Of a stretch of 64,000 nucleotides of DNA, positions 31,249-47,500 are shown one piece after another. The notes below the pieces were generated by a model. It searched no databases. It had not been told where the DNA came from and was given only the letters and a program-made list of their open reading frames with translations. Numbering within the stretch: the stretch's first letter is position 1; the number at the start of each line of letters is the position of its first letter. Source of the stretch: Scatophagus argus (lineage: Eukaryota > Chordata > Actinopteri > Scatophagidae); assembly GCF_020382885.2 (NCBI RefSeq), contig NC_058497.1, positions 16,236,330 through 16,300,329 of the forward strand, given 5' to 3'. The translations under genes were made by a program, and so were the position numbers.

Positions 31249-32065
31249 GCAACATCCGGATAGCTCGCGCTGCTCCCGTGACGCAACTTCCCCCACAACC
31301 ACAAAAGGTCTTGTGAAATTTTATGTATGGACGCTAGAGAGCAACATAGACTGAAAATTCACATGAAATGGCCTCTCCAGACAATCATGATCACTTTTGC
31401 AATGACTTGTTTCACCAAATAAGCCTGCAATTTACCGTTTAGTCACATCCAGTAGATACAGAGCAACATTCATTTCATATTGTTTTCCCTTTCTGCCATT
31501 TGTAGCTTTACCATGAATGTATGGGTAGGACAAGAAGTACACAGTAAACTGAACACACCCGCTTTGGGAGCAGTGTGAGTGACTCAAAACAGTACAGCAG
31601 GGGCCGTGAAGCAAAAACAAATTAAAAGATGCTATAAAGCTCTGTAGGGCAAAGGGGAATCATAGAGTCAAGCCATACATCTTGTTCATCACAATGACAT
31701 TTTTTCAAATATGAGCAGTCAGGGGATCCATTTTTAAAATGAAAAAATATTTATTATAGTCACTAGAAAAAGAATACTATGCAGGGGTTTCTTAAAACCC
31801 CAAAGCATTTGTATTTGTTTACCTTAATGGACCTTTGAATGCTGTGGTACAATTGAATTATAACATAAATTCTCTATGGCATACTTTTACATATGCAAAT
31901 TATGCCTAAATGCTAATTTTATTAATGTATATATATGTATGTGTGTATGTATTATTGCAAAAAGATCACGGAAATAACCAAGACAGTCCAAGATAATGAA
32001 AATCATCAATAGATGCAGACCTAAATAATATGAATAAAAAAAATATATAATATATAAAAAATATC

Positions 32066-32388
32066 CCAGTGGTGCAGTGCTTAGCACTGTTGCCTCACAG
32101 CAAGAGGGCTCCTGGTTCAAATCCTGGTCTGGGCCCTCCTGTGCATGTTCTCCCTGTGTCCGTGTGGGTTTTCTGTGGGTACTCTGGCTTCCTCCCAAAA
32201 ACATGTACATTAGATTAACTGGCTACTCTACATTGTCCCTAGTGAGTATGTGTGGTTGCCTCTCTTTGTGTGTCAGCCCTGCGATTGACTGGCAACCAGT
32301 CCAAGGTCCAGGGCGCCAGTATTCAGCTGGGATAGGCTCCAGCTCGCAGCCACCCTGACGGATAAGCGGTATAGAAAATGGATGGATA
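32066..32388 (+). repeat. tRNA-like-head SINE, copy 1 (diverged)
   Basis: Same family and strand as 50156-50437 and 62937-63300. It has an A-box-like AGTGCTTAGCACTGTTGCCT, a B-box GGTTCAAATCC, the core TGCATGTTCTCCCTGTGTCC, then CAGCTGGGATAGGCTCCAGC and the 3' end ATAAGCGGTATAGAAAATGG plus GGAT units. The 5' end is missing about 10 bp and there are internal deletions. No target-site duplication is visible. Confidence 0.75.
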
Positions 32389-35300
32389 GCATGATTCTTC
32401 TCAGGTCCATGTAGTCTGAATTCACGGATGGTAACTGACTTTAAAACAAGACAATACACTTACAAAAAAAAAATCACACATAGGTCAAAGAGTGCAGTGA
32501 AGGTCAAGCATTTAACATGGAGAGACATGTACCTCATAATATGTTGTTTATTTATGCAATTTCTTCACAAATTGGAAATGAATTGTATCTGGTCAAACCA
32601 CCATTAAAGGAGACAGCTCACCCAGCTTTTGCAGTCTTGAAGCCAAGAGGGGAAAAAAACTTTGTAAACTTTTAAAGGGTAACAAAAAGAACCAGAAGCT
32701 AAAATGGGCACAGAGAAGATGAGCAACAGGGACTGCAAAAGCGGCAAATTTGTCATACACTTTGGTCCTCTTCCAGAATAAAAGCAAATGAACATTAAGT
32801 TATAAAAATAAGCAATTATGTGAAATTATATGCATTAAAAATAAAGATAGTTTGACATCAGAGCACCTTCATGAGCAAGTTAAACAATTATCCATGCACC
32901 CAGTCTCAAACACAGCCTTTCACTGCTGTAACCTCATCAAACTGTATATAGATATACAGAGGAAATTATTACAAAAAAAGATGAAATATTGATAAAAGAA
33001 AGTATTAGAAAGAACATCGACTTTTTGAAGTGGAGGAGCCTTCAATAAATGAAAAAGATAATTTCTAGATATATTGTAAGACAATTTTTCATGACAGTTG
33101 TCTCAAAATTAAATGTTACAATCAGTATTAAAGATTACATTCAATATTGTTTGTAACAGTAATTGATAATTAAAGCAATACATCATCACACTTGACATAT
33201 AGTAGCAGTCAGTTTGAGCACTGCATGATTTGCTACATTATGTTTATCCAAGACGATAATAAGTATTGCATTTCATGCTGGGGAAATGATGTAACCAGAG
33301 TGTATATGAGACTTGTGGAAAAATAGAAATCCATAGCAACATTCACCTCATCATAGAAAAATAGGAAAGCTCTTGATAAGTCAACGGTAACATTGTGCAG
33401 TACAGGTGGGTGCAGGCAGTTTCTCTTCTCTTGTAGCTGGTAGCTAAATATCTCTCCTTTTCTTTCCTGTCGACATTTCCAATTCATTAGCAACCTTATT
33501 GAAAATACACATTTAAAGTAAATTCAATTGACTTCAATTAAATCCAAGGAAAACAAAGACATTAGGCGAAAGAATGAGTTGTGTGGTAATCAGGGGCCTG
33601 AGTGTGGAGTGCAGGTACAGTACAATGGCCCTCTGAGATCTGTTTAATCACACTTAAAGATGTGTCAGGCAGCTGATGTTAAATTATGATGTGTTCATAG
33701 AGAGATTACTGGGCTCTCAGAGCTTCAGCTGCAGGGAATTTACTGCGTTATTGGCTTCCAATGTAAATAAAGCATACCGATGATACGAGGAGTGTGTTCA
33801 TTTGTTTGGAGCCTCAGCGGCAGCAATGTGTCACCTTGCACACACAACGTGAAACTGCCTCGTCATTATAGTATAGTATAAGTAGCACCACAAAAACCTA
33901 TGTACATGAGAACTACTGAATATGTTTTATGCTTATTCTCACACCAGAACATATTCTCATCACATTTGCATTTGGAGAAAATCAAAAGGCGTCTCCAACA
34001 GCTGTACAAACACAGTTATTCAACATTTTTTTTTTTTTAAAAAAACAAATGAGGTCTGCCCATTTTCTGACCACCAAGAGCCACATGAGAACAATAACTC
34101 GTGTCATTAATCAAGCCACTGCTTTGATCAAACATATTTATTTAATGAAAATAAAGCTTCTTATTCAGCAAATACAATCACAAAATATTTTTTATATCAA
34201 TTAGACGATATATTTTCTTGAGTAACAGAACGGAACTTTAACGTGATAGTCATCATATCAAGGCTAAAACGGCGATTATCCTTCAAACAAACATTTCAAC
34301 GTGATTGAGAGATATGCTTATACCGGGCAGAAATGCATTCTGTGAAATACTTTGTCCTTAAATGAAACAGTTTAGTCATTATGCAGTCTGAACACTTTTA
34401 ATATGTGTATTGACATTCAATCACACTTTTTTTTTTTCCTCATTTTGAATCTGCTGAAGATCAAGTGGCATTAAGGTGTCAGTAGCATTGGGACAGACCT
34501 CACAGAGAAAAAACAAACAAACAAAACAAAGGCCTTACTACAACTTTCTAACATCATAATTATAAACATACATTTAATGTAACTTGAATAGTGCTTTAAA
34601 TTGCTTATAAAACATAAATACACACTGATAGAGGCAGTGACATCGTGCTTCATGTTCAGAGACAGGGCATTACTTTAAATTTATTATACTTTTTTTTTTT
34701 GCTCCCTTAGAAAAATATTCATTTTAAAACTAAACCTCAATAACATTTTATCTTATTCTTCATTGACAAAAATATCCCATTTCTATTTGTAGACATTCAT
34801 ACTTTAGAATAATGGTACATACATTTATGTATATATACATGTTACCTGTATATATGTATATGCATATAGACTTATAATTAGATTTTTTTTTGTAGTGCAC
34901 ATCATGCCTCCAAAGTTGCCAAATGAAAATACAGTAAAATAATGAAACAATCGTTACAAAGCAATAATAATAGTAACAGTTAGAAGAAAATCTCCCGGTT
35001 GAAACAAACAAAACAAACAAACAAAAAGAAAAACGAGAAACGGCAACAGTACAAATGAAAGCAGAAGTCAATGCAGAACAATCAAACATTCAAACAAACA
35101 CAAACATTAAAATATATAACAATCCTCACTTAAACATACAGAAAAAAAAAAAAACAAATTCACAGGAAAAGAAAGGACGCTCACTCCACAACATCAGCCC
35201 ACGTGTTCTCCTCTTTTGTTTCCAGGTCTTGCTTTGTGCTCACTCGTCACATCAACCTCAATAAAGAAAGAAATAAATGGGCCAGGTGCCTCAGAGTGGA

Positions 35301-36657
35301 CACACTCACAATAAATGCACCCCCACCTCGTCTCTCCTGAGAGAACAGGGAAGGTACAGAGACTACTGAGCCCAACGTTTAGAGGTTGTCTGAATCACTG
35401 CAAAAAAGAACTTCTCTCTTCTCTAAATAAAGGCATCGGTTCACATCTGATTGAGTCTCGAACAAAATGGCGCGCTGGTGCGCTGCAACAAAACGTCTGT
35501 ATCTTCAGTTCAGCGACTTCAAAGCGATGGATGGTATGAATATGCGCGTGTAGGCCCAGGGTGATGAGACTCTGTGGTATGGAGGTGTTTTTACTGAGGT
35601 CACCCTTCCACACAGTTGGCAAGAGCAGGATTTTTTTTCTCTCTTTATTTTATTTTTACTTTGTTTTTAACTTTCAGCTCTTGGTTAAGATGGGATTGAT
35701 TAATCATCACTCCTTTTGAGTCTGTCCAGCTGGGTAGCACCATCTTCCTTCCCTTCCTGTCTCCATCCCCACTTTTATGAACCAGCCTCATAACACAGGA
35801 TATGTCGAATTAATGTGTGAACATCGAAAAATGGCTCAGTCGAAGACAGTGGCGTCTGTCTTGCACGTCGCATTCGTCAATTATACGTCTATGTGCGTGT
35901 ATGAAAGTATTTAGCTGCTGTTCACCATAAGGATCCACTTTGAGTAATGCACTCCAAGAAAAAGGTTCTTCGGTATGGGAGGGTTGCATCCATGTCCTTG
36001 TATGAGAGGGTGCAAAAGGGCGTGTTAGTTGGGCCGTCATTCACTCAAGGTCCCAAGGGCTCTCAGGGGTCTTCGGGCTCTCGGGGGTTGAAGACTTCAG
36101 AGAGAGGGAGAAACACAGAGACAGAGAGGAGAAAGAGAGATGGGCAGAGATGGGTCGCATGGCAGGTAGGCAGACGGCAGAAGTTTTTGGTTTTTTTTTT
36201 AAAAAAAAAGGGACAGAAGAAAGCACAAGATTTAGTGGAGGCTGTGATACTCAGATCCCCAACTTGTCAAGTCCAAGCAGCAAATGAAGAAGCAAAGGGA
36301 AGTCGAGCGGATGAAGGGTTAGAGGTGAGCGAGAGATCAGCTGTGTGTGTCCCACAAGAAAAGACCCTGAACAGAGTGTCCTTCGTCCCTATTTCAGATT
36401 GGCACAAATACATTCAGCAAGAGGAAGAAGGGAGAAGAGGATGGAAAAGGATGAGAGCAAGAGCACTGGAAGAGGGGCAACCGACAGAGGGAACAAGGTG
36501 GGGGCACTGCTGCCTGTTGGAATGTGCAATGAGTGAGCTTGTGGCGTCTCACTCAATGTGCTGCACATGTTGAAGATTGAGAATGTTTTCTGTGAATTAA
36601 TCTGTTAATTCAGTGCACTTAAGATTGGCGACTTGGACTTGATTTTGTGAGTCAGTT

Positions 36658-36663
36658 TTTATT
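36658..36663 (-). terminator. fosb: Candidate proximal fosb poly(A) signal
   Basis: AATAAA on the minus strand about 310 nt after the fosb stop codon. Further candidates lie farther downstream. Which one is used cannot be read from the sequence. Confidence 0.3.
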
Positions 36664-36972
36664 CACTTGTGTTGTCCAGTCGCAGGTATTCTGATGATAC
36701 AAAACAAGAAGTGATTCATTTGTTTAAGCTCAATGATAAGGGTTAGATCCAACGTAATTCATATGCAACTGTTTGTATGGCTCTTAATTGGAATGCATCT
36801 CACAATGTGTAAACTTTAAGCCAATCAGAAACAAATGATTGGTTGATGTATTTTTTTTTTTTTCAAAGTATGAGACTGATAGGTACTGTGCATGTATTTG
36901 CCTCAGCCTCTACTTCCAGCGAGAATAATGTGTATGTGCGTTGATATGTGTGCTCGTGTGTCTGTCGGTCAG

Positions 36973-40854
<3,882 letters not shown>

Positions 40855-41319
40855 TTCCCCGCAGGGACCGAGAGAAAACGTGACACCTGCAGTTACTGAA
40901 GAGAGCGCGATGTCACCTGCATCAACAGGGCAGCAGCACGCAAAAGAAGATTACTAAAGAAGAGACATCCTACTATAAGAAAAGAATGACTTGTTTTACA
41001 GAGAGTGGAGTTAACCAAAAGAGCAGTCATAAACTTAAAGGATTATCCCGTCACTACCGAGGCTAGTTACTTTTCCCTGCATAGATTCACTGACCGATCA
41101 CCGAAGAAAATCCCTACAGTAAAAAGTCCAGTAGACTGTTGAGTTTTTGTCTTGTGTGAAAGCAACGTCAAGAGGAATAGCTGTCTTTAATGATATCATA
41201 TTAAACAGACTGACGAGCAGATGTTTCAGACCGACTCTAACGCAACGATTTTAAAGCAAAGCGTTTAATTCAAACTCTTCCTTCTGTATATCGTCCACAT
41301 AAAGTCAATATAGACTTAC

Positions 41320-41383
41320 AGTTGCTGATCTTTTTGGTATTCCCCGGTGAGATGCTCTTGATTTCTTTCCAAAAAAGTTGCAT
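41320..41383 (-). CDS. fosb: Candidate upstream fosb exon adding an in-frame N-terminal extension
   Basis: A minus-strand ATG at 41383 opens 21 codons (starting MQLFWKEIKSISPGN) to a donor ACT|GTAAGTC. An acceptor with a long pyrimidine tract (ending GATGCAG) lies at 40919-40917. Joining T to GTGACATC keeps the frame open through 40855-40916 straight into the usual fosb ATG. The added segment is 64+62=126 nt, or 42 residues. An in-frame TGA lies just upstream of this ATG. Without splicing the frame ends in a stop inside the intron. The splice is well supported by signals. Translation from this ATG is not shown, and the exon could be mainly 5'UTR. Confidence 0.4.
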
Positions 41384-41600
41384 GAAGAAGCTTAATCCAG
41401 TTCCCCGCGTTCAGGGGGAAAAGTGTTCCAGTTCACTCTGTTAAGAAGTCCTCTCGTTTTGCTTTAAATCCTCCGCGCGCTCTCCGTTATCCGCTTGTCA
41501 CATTTGCGATTATAGATCCATAGAGTCCGTTTAGGGTATGCACAGTAGCAGATCTTGTCTTATGAATGAATCCTCATCGAGTACAACCAACCGAGGCATG

Positions 41601-41680
41601 TCTATAGTCCCGCCTCGGAGTTCCGCTGACGTACATGACCATATTTGTGCTTGTTGTGTTTGGTATCCTTGGTGACGTTG
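41601..41680 (-). promoter_or_regulatory. fosb: fosb promoter: CArG-like, CRE-like, GC box, TATA-like
   Basis: Reading toward fosb on the minus strand: a CRE-like AACGTCA (about 41672-41678), a CArG/SRE-like ACAAATATGG (41639-41648, one mismatch from CC(A/T)6GG), a CRE-like ACGTCA (41627-41632), a GC-box GAGGCGG (about 41610-41616) and a TATA-like CTATAGA (41601-41607). The order SRE-CRE-TATA resembles Fos immediate-early promoters. It predicts transcription starting near 41570. Confidence 0.5.
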
Positions 41681-42958
41681 AGGGAATCCCTCTCCCACTG
41701 AAATGGACCAGAAGCTCACCTCGCCGACGGATAATAATAGATTTTTTTTTTATACTGTGACAGGCACGAGATATTTCTCACCGTCTGACAATTTCAGAGA
41801 GGAAATTTTAAGAAACTTTAGTGATAAATATGGAAAGTATGTCTTTAGGACTATATATGTGTCTTTTTAGATTGGAATATTTTTGAGTCATGGCTACGTC
41901 AAGGGATGACATTTTAATATTCCTATAATGTCTTTAATACCTATAATCATTTAAGGAAGTGTTGAAAGTAAGTTGAAATCGACGACACATAATAAGGTTT
42001 CGACATGATTTGTAGTTGTTATGACAGATAGAAGATATGATATTCTACTGGTTCATATTGGTGTCACAAAGGGCTTGAGTTTAACCTAAAAAAAAAAAAC
42101 CAGAAAATACCCTTTACAATTGCTTAATTTATGCAACACCCAGAGGTGTGTGCATCATTCCAGGGCGGAATCCCGACAGGCATGCAAGGGAAATCCTGCT
42201 GTAAAGTTTCTCAGGACACGCCCTCGGGAGTCCACAGAGCTTGAGAGCTTTAACGTCTAATGGGAGGAAACACTTCTTTTCATCTGCGTCTGAACACTCC
42301 CGAAACCTGAAGTCAGGCACTGTGCCATCTGTGGATTTACTGCAGGTTGAGAAATAGTTTCAAACTTTATGGCCTAATACATTCCGAATGGATCCAGCCT
42401 TTCAGGCAGATTGGCCTATTTGTGTTTTTTAGCGTAGGCAAGGCTCTGTGTCAGAGAGCACACACAGAGCAGCAACAGCAGCCTCACTGTGCCCTATAAT
42501 AAAAAAGAAAAACATAAATTGGTAAACAGCAGTTTAATTCTGTCATGGACAGTGGGCAGCAGTGACGGAAATCAGCGCCTGTCATTGCAAACATCACCCG
42601 GCCGAGCAGAAAGTGATTCATTATTATAGCCTACATGAGGACGGCAGTGGGAATGTGGCAGGTGGGAGGCTGGCTTTGGATTGGGGGGGGGGGGTGCTCC
42701 TGGAAGACCGGGTGGCAAATCATGAATGAAAATCTAAAATACAAGGCCTACGTTTTTTGCTTGTGATGTCAAACAATGTCACGGGGCGGGCATGCTGCTG
42801 TGTAAGGGCCGATGTGTGAAAAGGCGTGAGCAAAAAAGCGAAGAGTTGGGGATAACAAGTTATTAGTCAGCGCTACAACAACGTCAGAGACGAGGATCCA
42901 CGGAGGACGTTGTGTCCCATCCGGGCTGCCGTTACCGGTGCTGTGCCGCTGAACCGGG

Positions 42959-44541
42959 ATGACTAACTCCGTCGATGTAAGTTGTTCATGATGTGGAATT
43001 ACTGAGGTGAATGGCTGATAACGCAAGCAAACAGCCCACATTCACGGGGAAATAAACGATAACAGCAGGGCTTAACGGGGTGAGAGTTTAAAAGAAACCA
43101 CAAAGGCGATAAGCTACTGACTAAAACTTCAACCATGTATGCCGACACATACACAAATAGACTTTACAGTGACAACACAAGGTATTTCCCTCTTAATGCT
43201 GTCCCAAACAGTCGGTATAACCACGTACAAAAGAGGTATTTGCCTAAAACAATTACCATGTGCTATGCACGGGTTTTCTGCATGTGTGTAGCGTTCTGTC
43301 GCCATAGATACGCCGTTGCCTCTGACGCAAGGACGTATAAATTTGGTCTTTTTTGTTATGCCGCCTAGCAACCGGTTTCCGTGGTAACCGGCTCTGAGTG
43401 ACAGACAATATGGCTTCCGGATTCTTTGTGTATGGAGAACAGCAGCAAACCTGAGTAGGCTTTACTAGAGAGCTGTCTGCCGTTGTTGTAGCACAGTTTT
43501 ACCCGTCAGCTGCTGTTGTTGTTTTGTGTTGTAATGTCAGGCAGTTACAGGGAATGTTAAACTTGACATTTCGAGTGTGTAATAAACGCGTAGCCTGTTT
43601 GTCCCGTGTCCGCGTCGTAGCCTGTAAAATTCAAATATGCGCACGGCTAGCAGCCCGCAGTACACCAATTCATGCATCTTTGAATGTGTGGAGAACAAGC
43701 TGACCACAACAGAAACTGACTGGAATGTTGACAGACAACTTTCAGTATAATGTAAATATTTTCAGCGTCGGACAGTACGAGTACATTTTTTTTGATGGTT
43801 GCCACAGCAGCGAATACTTTGTTGCAGATTTTCCTCCTTCAGCCCTCTCTTGCATTGAGCTGAATCCATTTAAACTGACCCTGTTTCATAAGGACAATCC
43901 ACTCAGTATCTATATTGCTTTCAGGGAATCACCAGTACACATAGCTGATAAATCTGAACATGACACCTGAGATGTAGGGTTTGTGGGCACTGCAGAACCT
44001 TCACCATACAGTGAAACCTTGTTACGGCTTGTTTGAGTGTCTCTTCATAGGCTAAAGCTAAATCACTGTACAAGTATGTGACTATACAGAGTGTGGAGTA
44101 ATTATGGAGTTTAACTGAGACTGCAGTCCTCTCTCTAAACTATAGTGTTCCTTGAGAGTTTGTTTGTTTACAACTTGTGGTGGTCTAGACTCCAACCTAG
44201 CCAGGTAAAAAATAGATGCAGTACTGTCTGATGCCCCTGGTGTGCTTTGTTTTGCTTGCCCCTGTCTCTTAGCATATTTTCGGGAAGCCACTGACTTGTG
44301 CTGTGCTCATGAGGCCAGCCCCTATTTCCTTTTGGAAGGCGGGCCGTGTTTGCCTGGTCCTCCTGCCCAAAATATTTGTTACCAGGCAACGACTAGGCCT
44401 GTCCCACTTCAGAGTGGTGTTGTTTACACCCCTTCTGGCTGCATATCCCAACAACATTACATAACTCTCCCAGGCTCTCCAGACCTCACTGAGAGAAATA
44501 TGATCAGCCTCTACTCTCCAGCCAACCAAAATGTCTCATAG
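42959..44541 (+). CDS. Candidate two-exon small ORF (57 aa), unidentified
   Basis: A GC-rich, promoter-like stretch (42840-42958) leads to ATGACTAACTCCGTCGAT followed by a strong donor GTAAGT (MTNSVD, phase 0). At 44386 a good acceptor (TTTGTTACCAG) opens a phase-0 frame of 51 codons to TAG at 44541, including ATTRPVPLQSGVVYTPSG and SPDLTERNMISLYS. The joined product would be 57 aa with no signal peptide, membrane segment or domain that I recognise. The phase match and peptide composition are suggestive, but chance is possible, and the first exon may splice elsewhere. Confidence 0.22.
43290..43400. promoter_or_regulatory. Possible RFX X-box promoter element
   Basis: GTTTCCGTGGTAAC (43375-43388; reverse GTTACCACGGAAAC) is close to the RFX X-box GTTGCCATGGMAAC. 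It sits in a perfect inverted repeat CCGGTT-N8-AACCGG (43372-43391). A half-site (TAGCAAC) lies just upstream and a TATAAAT at about 43335. X-boxes mark ciliary-gene promoters, but no ciliary gene is recognisable here on either strand. Confidence 0.35.
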
Positions 44542-47500
44542 CCTCAGCTTTTCCCTCGGCTACTCAAAGATTTCCTTCGGTCTTTGTCAGCTGCATTCAC
44601 AGAGTGCTCTATTCTGTTCCCCTATCATTGGAAGAAGCAGCAAAACTGAAACTGAAGCCATGCTCCTTTCTTATGAAACCCATGTCTCTGAATCTCCTAA
44701 GTTTACTATTACACGATCAGTCAGGTGGGGGCCGTAACTGTTTAATAACACATCTATTCTCATCTAAATCCAGTAATTCTTTCTTGGCAAAGTCGAAGGC
44801 CTTCCTGCCCGCCTATGTAAACATGGCTTGTGTGTACTGTATTAACTGAAATACTTGGGTTGAAATTAAAGAAGCGGAGTCCTGCATTTATTAACATTTC
44901 AGTTCAGATTGCACCATAAACTTTTGAACCTGGGACATCGCCTTTTTTTTTTTATTTCTGAAAACAACCTTCTCTCCTTTTTTCTTTTAAACGTTAGATC
45001 TTTAGCTTTTGTGATCCTGTTTGTAAAAATCACTGAGGTAAATTTCAATTACAAGTCAAATGCTGTTTGATGTCTAAACATACACAACAGTTTGACTTCT
45101 TTTTTATACTTTAGCAAATTGAGAATCTTCAGTTTTGGTGGAAATGAACTGTGAACTACAGAATATGTCAGTTGGAAGCTCTGGTGTTGCATTGAATTTT
45201 ATCATATTCGGAGGTGTTCATGTTATGTTGTATCTCCCCCTGCATTTGGCTCATGTACTTTCCTGCGTTGTCTCTGAATGATAGGATGAAAAGAAAAATA
45301 CATGCTTCAGCTGCTGCTGAGTGATAAATGAAAACCTCTGTGTTTTAAACTTGTGCCACAGAGCAGGAAGTGGAGCCGAGAAACTGTCCTCTTTTTTAAT
45401 GAGAGCCAAATAACATGCAAAGCGTCTTCCCTGCAGCGTTCACACCGGCGTTCAGACAGACAGAATGGTAATGTCTGATTTGCGTTACTTACATTTGCAG
45501 GGGGGAATCAGTTCTGAAAATTGTAACATCTGAAATGTTAGTTGTAAGGGCAGGAATCCTCCTCACCTTGTCTCTAAGGACGAGCTCAACCACAAGCAGG
45601 CTCATTTTGTTTATATAACATAATCAACAAGTCTCACTGAGAACAAGATCTCGTTCTCAAGAAACACCTGAAACCTGAAAAAACAGTGACAAGAAGGGTT
45701 AATGAAACCAATTAAGAGTCATAAAAGATCAGAGAGTACCGTTTTAAATTTCTCAGTGGAAATGAAAGAATTAGCTTTCAGAGCAGATTGCAGTTTGTTT
45801 CACTGAAAAGATGCAGAGTACGTGAAATATTTGCTGCCATAGTTAGGGTGTTTATGTGGAATGAGTGAAGGTTAAGCAGTGATTGGATTGTCTAAGATTT
45901 AAGTGAAAGAAAGACTTGAAGTGCAAACTTTAACAGGAGCTTTAAGGCTCTTGTTTCAATCACTTCCCAGACCTTGTGACCATAAATTAGGTTTGTAACA
46001 TACATAAATCGATATATTGAGATTCCACCTTTAGTCTCTTTGGATGCAGACTTTGGTTGCAGCAGGGAGCCACTTCTTCACGAGATACATGAACTCCGTC
46101 ACTCAGGCAGCAGCCTAGAAAACTTGCTTGACTCTCTGCTGAGGTTGCAGAAACAGCTTTTGCTTCAGGTACACAAGGATTAGATGCAGTGGAACGGCAG
46201 AGCCCTGACACCACGCACTCCCGCAGACTCCACAGGACCCCTCATTGGACAGTGAAGACCACAAAACTTATGATGAAAGAAAGGGAAAATTCCCATGACC
46301 CTTTCGGTATCGGTGTGAAGAGCCAATTACTTTATTTACACCGTGTCTTTCCAGTTTTTCCCGTTCCCCTGCTTCAGCTCACTTTTGTCCTGTTTATGTT
46401 AATGTTCTTTTGTTTATATGGTGTAATCCTTGTGGCTCTCTAGTTAAATAACGAGCTTGCGTGTTTATAGGATCCCACACAGCACACACGCATGGCAAGA
46501 ATTTTACAGTGATCTGTGGAAAAGGAAAAAAAAAAGAAAATTCGATTGTGCATGCGTCACCGCCTAGGTTGTGGGCTCTTCTGAGGCAAAAAAATATGTT
46601 CTTACGTCATCTTACTTCACCCAGCAGAGCAGTAACAGGCCTCTTACACTCTTTTGCCTCAGTGTTAAAAAGGTGAGTGAGGCTATGGTTCACCGTGGCA
46701 TCCCAAACCCACGGCCAAATAAGCTCTTCATGGTACTTGTTAATGAAGCACAAATTTGAAATATGCTCGACTGCTTTAGGTGAGAGAGAGGTTATTGTAC
46801 TGTGGCCGAAAATTAGGATGATGAACAGCATTTTATTTTTGTTTTTTGCCCCCTGTTATTCAACATCAATAATATTATCCTAAACCCATTACTGTAAAAC
46901 CGCAAGCAGGCCAACCAAATCTGAATGTTTATACTGTTACACATGTGCCAAACAAGATCACTACTTTATCTGTTCCTAAATAACCATCTTTGCAACTGTT
47001 CACAGAACAACTGACTTTCCTTTTTTTTGTTGTAAATGCAGCCATAAACGTCAGAATTGAGGTGCAGAAAGCAGAGCAGATGGCTCTATTGTATCATGCA
47101 CTGCATGGGAGTCAGATGCCTAAAGTTAAATGCAATCAGTGGGTTTCAGTATTCCACAGCTCTCTGTGACTCAGACACAAGCAGCGCGTCAATCCTAGCC
47201 TACTTTCAGCAGGCTCACTGCCAGTCACAGAGGCAAAGTGCCAGGGAGAGGAAAGGACGAGAGCACGAGGCTGAGAGAGAATGAGGCTGAGATCAGAAAA
47301 GTTAAAGGGGAAAAGCAACTCAGTGTACTTAGTCAAATACTGTCCTGAAACACAATGATGAGGCACTGACTTGAAGAGCTTTTAATTTTTGGCATTTACA
47401 TGTAAATTAGTCATATTTCCTACGTTTCACACATATTTGTCCACTTCCTCTGTCGCGGCAGACATGCTGAAGAGAAGCACAGATGTAACTGATCGCGTTA

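Larger units (their letters stand above)
31222..36972. other. C19orf47 upstream region, intergenic DNA and fosb 3'UTR
   Basis: No coding exon supported. The left edge is the C19orf47 promoter. A SINE lies at 32066-32388. 32.4-35.1 kb is AT-rich with no clear feature. The right part is probably fosb 3'UTR, with minus-strand AATAAA hexamers at 36658-36663, about 35644-35654, about 34680 and 34137, and several ATTTA pentamers between 34.5 and 35.5 kb of the kind expected in an unstable immediate-early mRNA. Confidence 0.45.

Noticed and set aside
35947..36573. 208-codon plus-strand open frame
   Set aside because: Lies in GA-rich DNA antisense to the probable fosb 3'UTR. Composition is low-complexity and no family is recognised.
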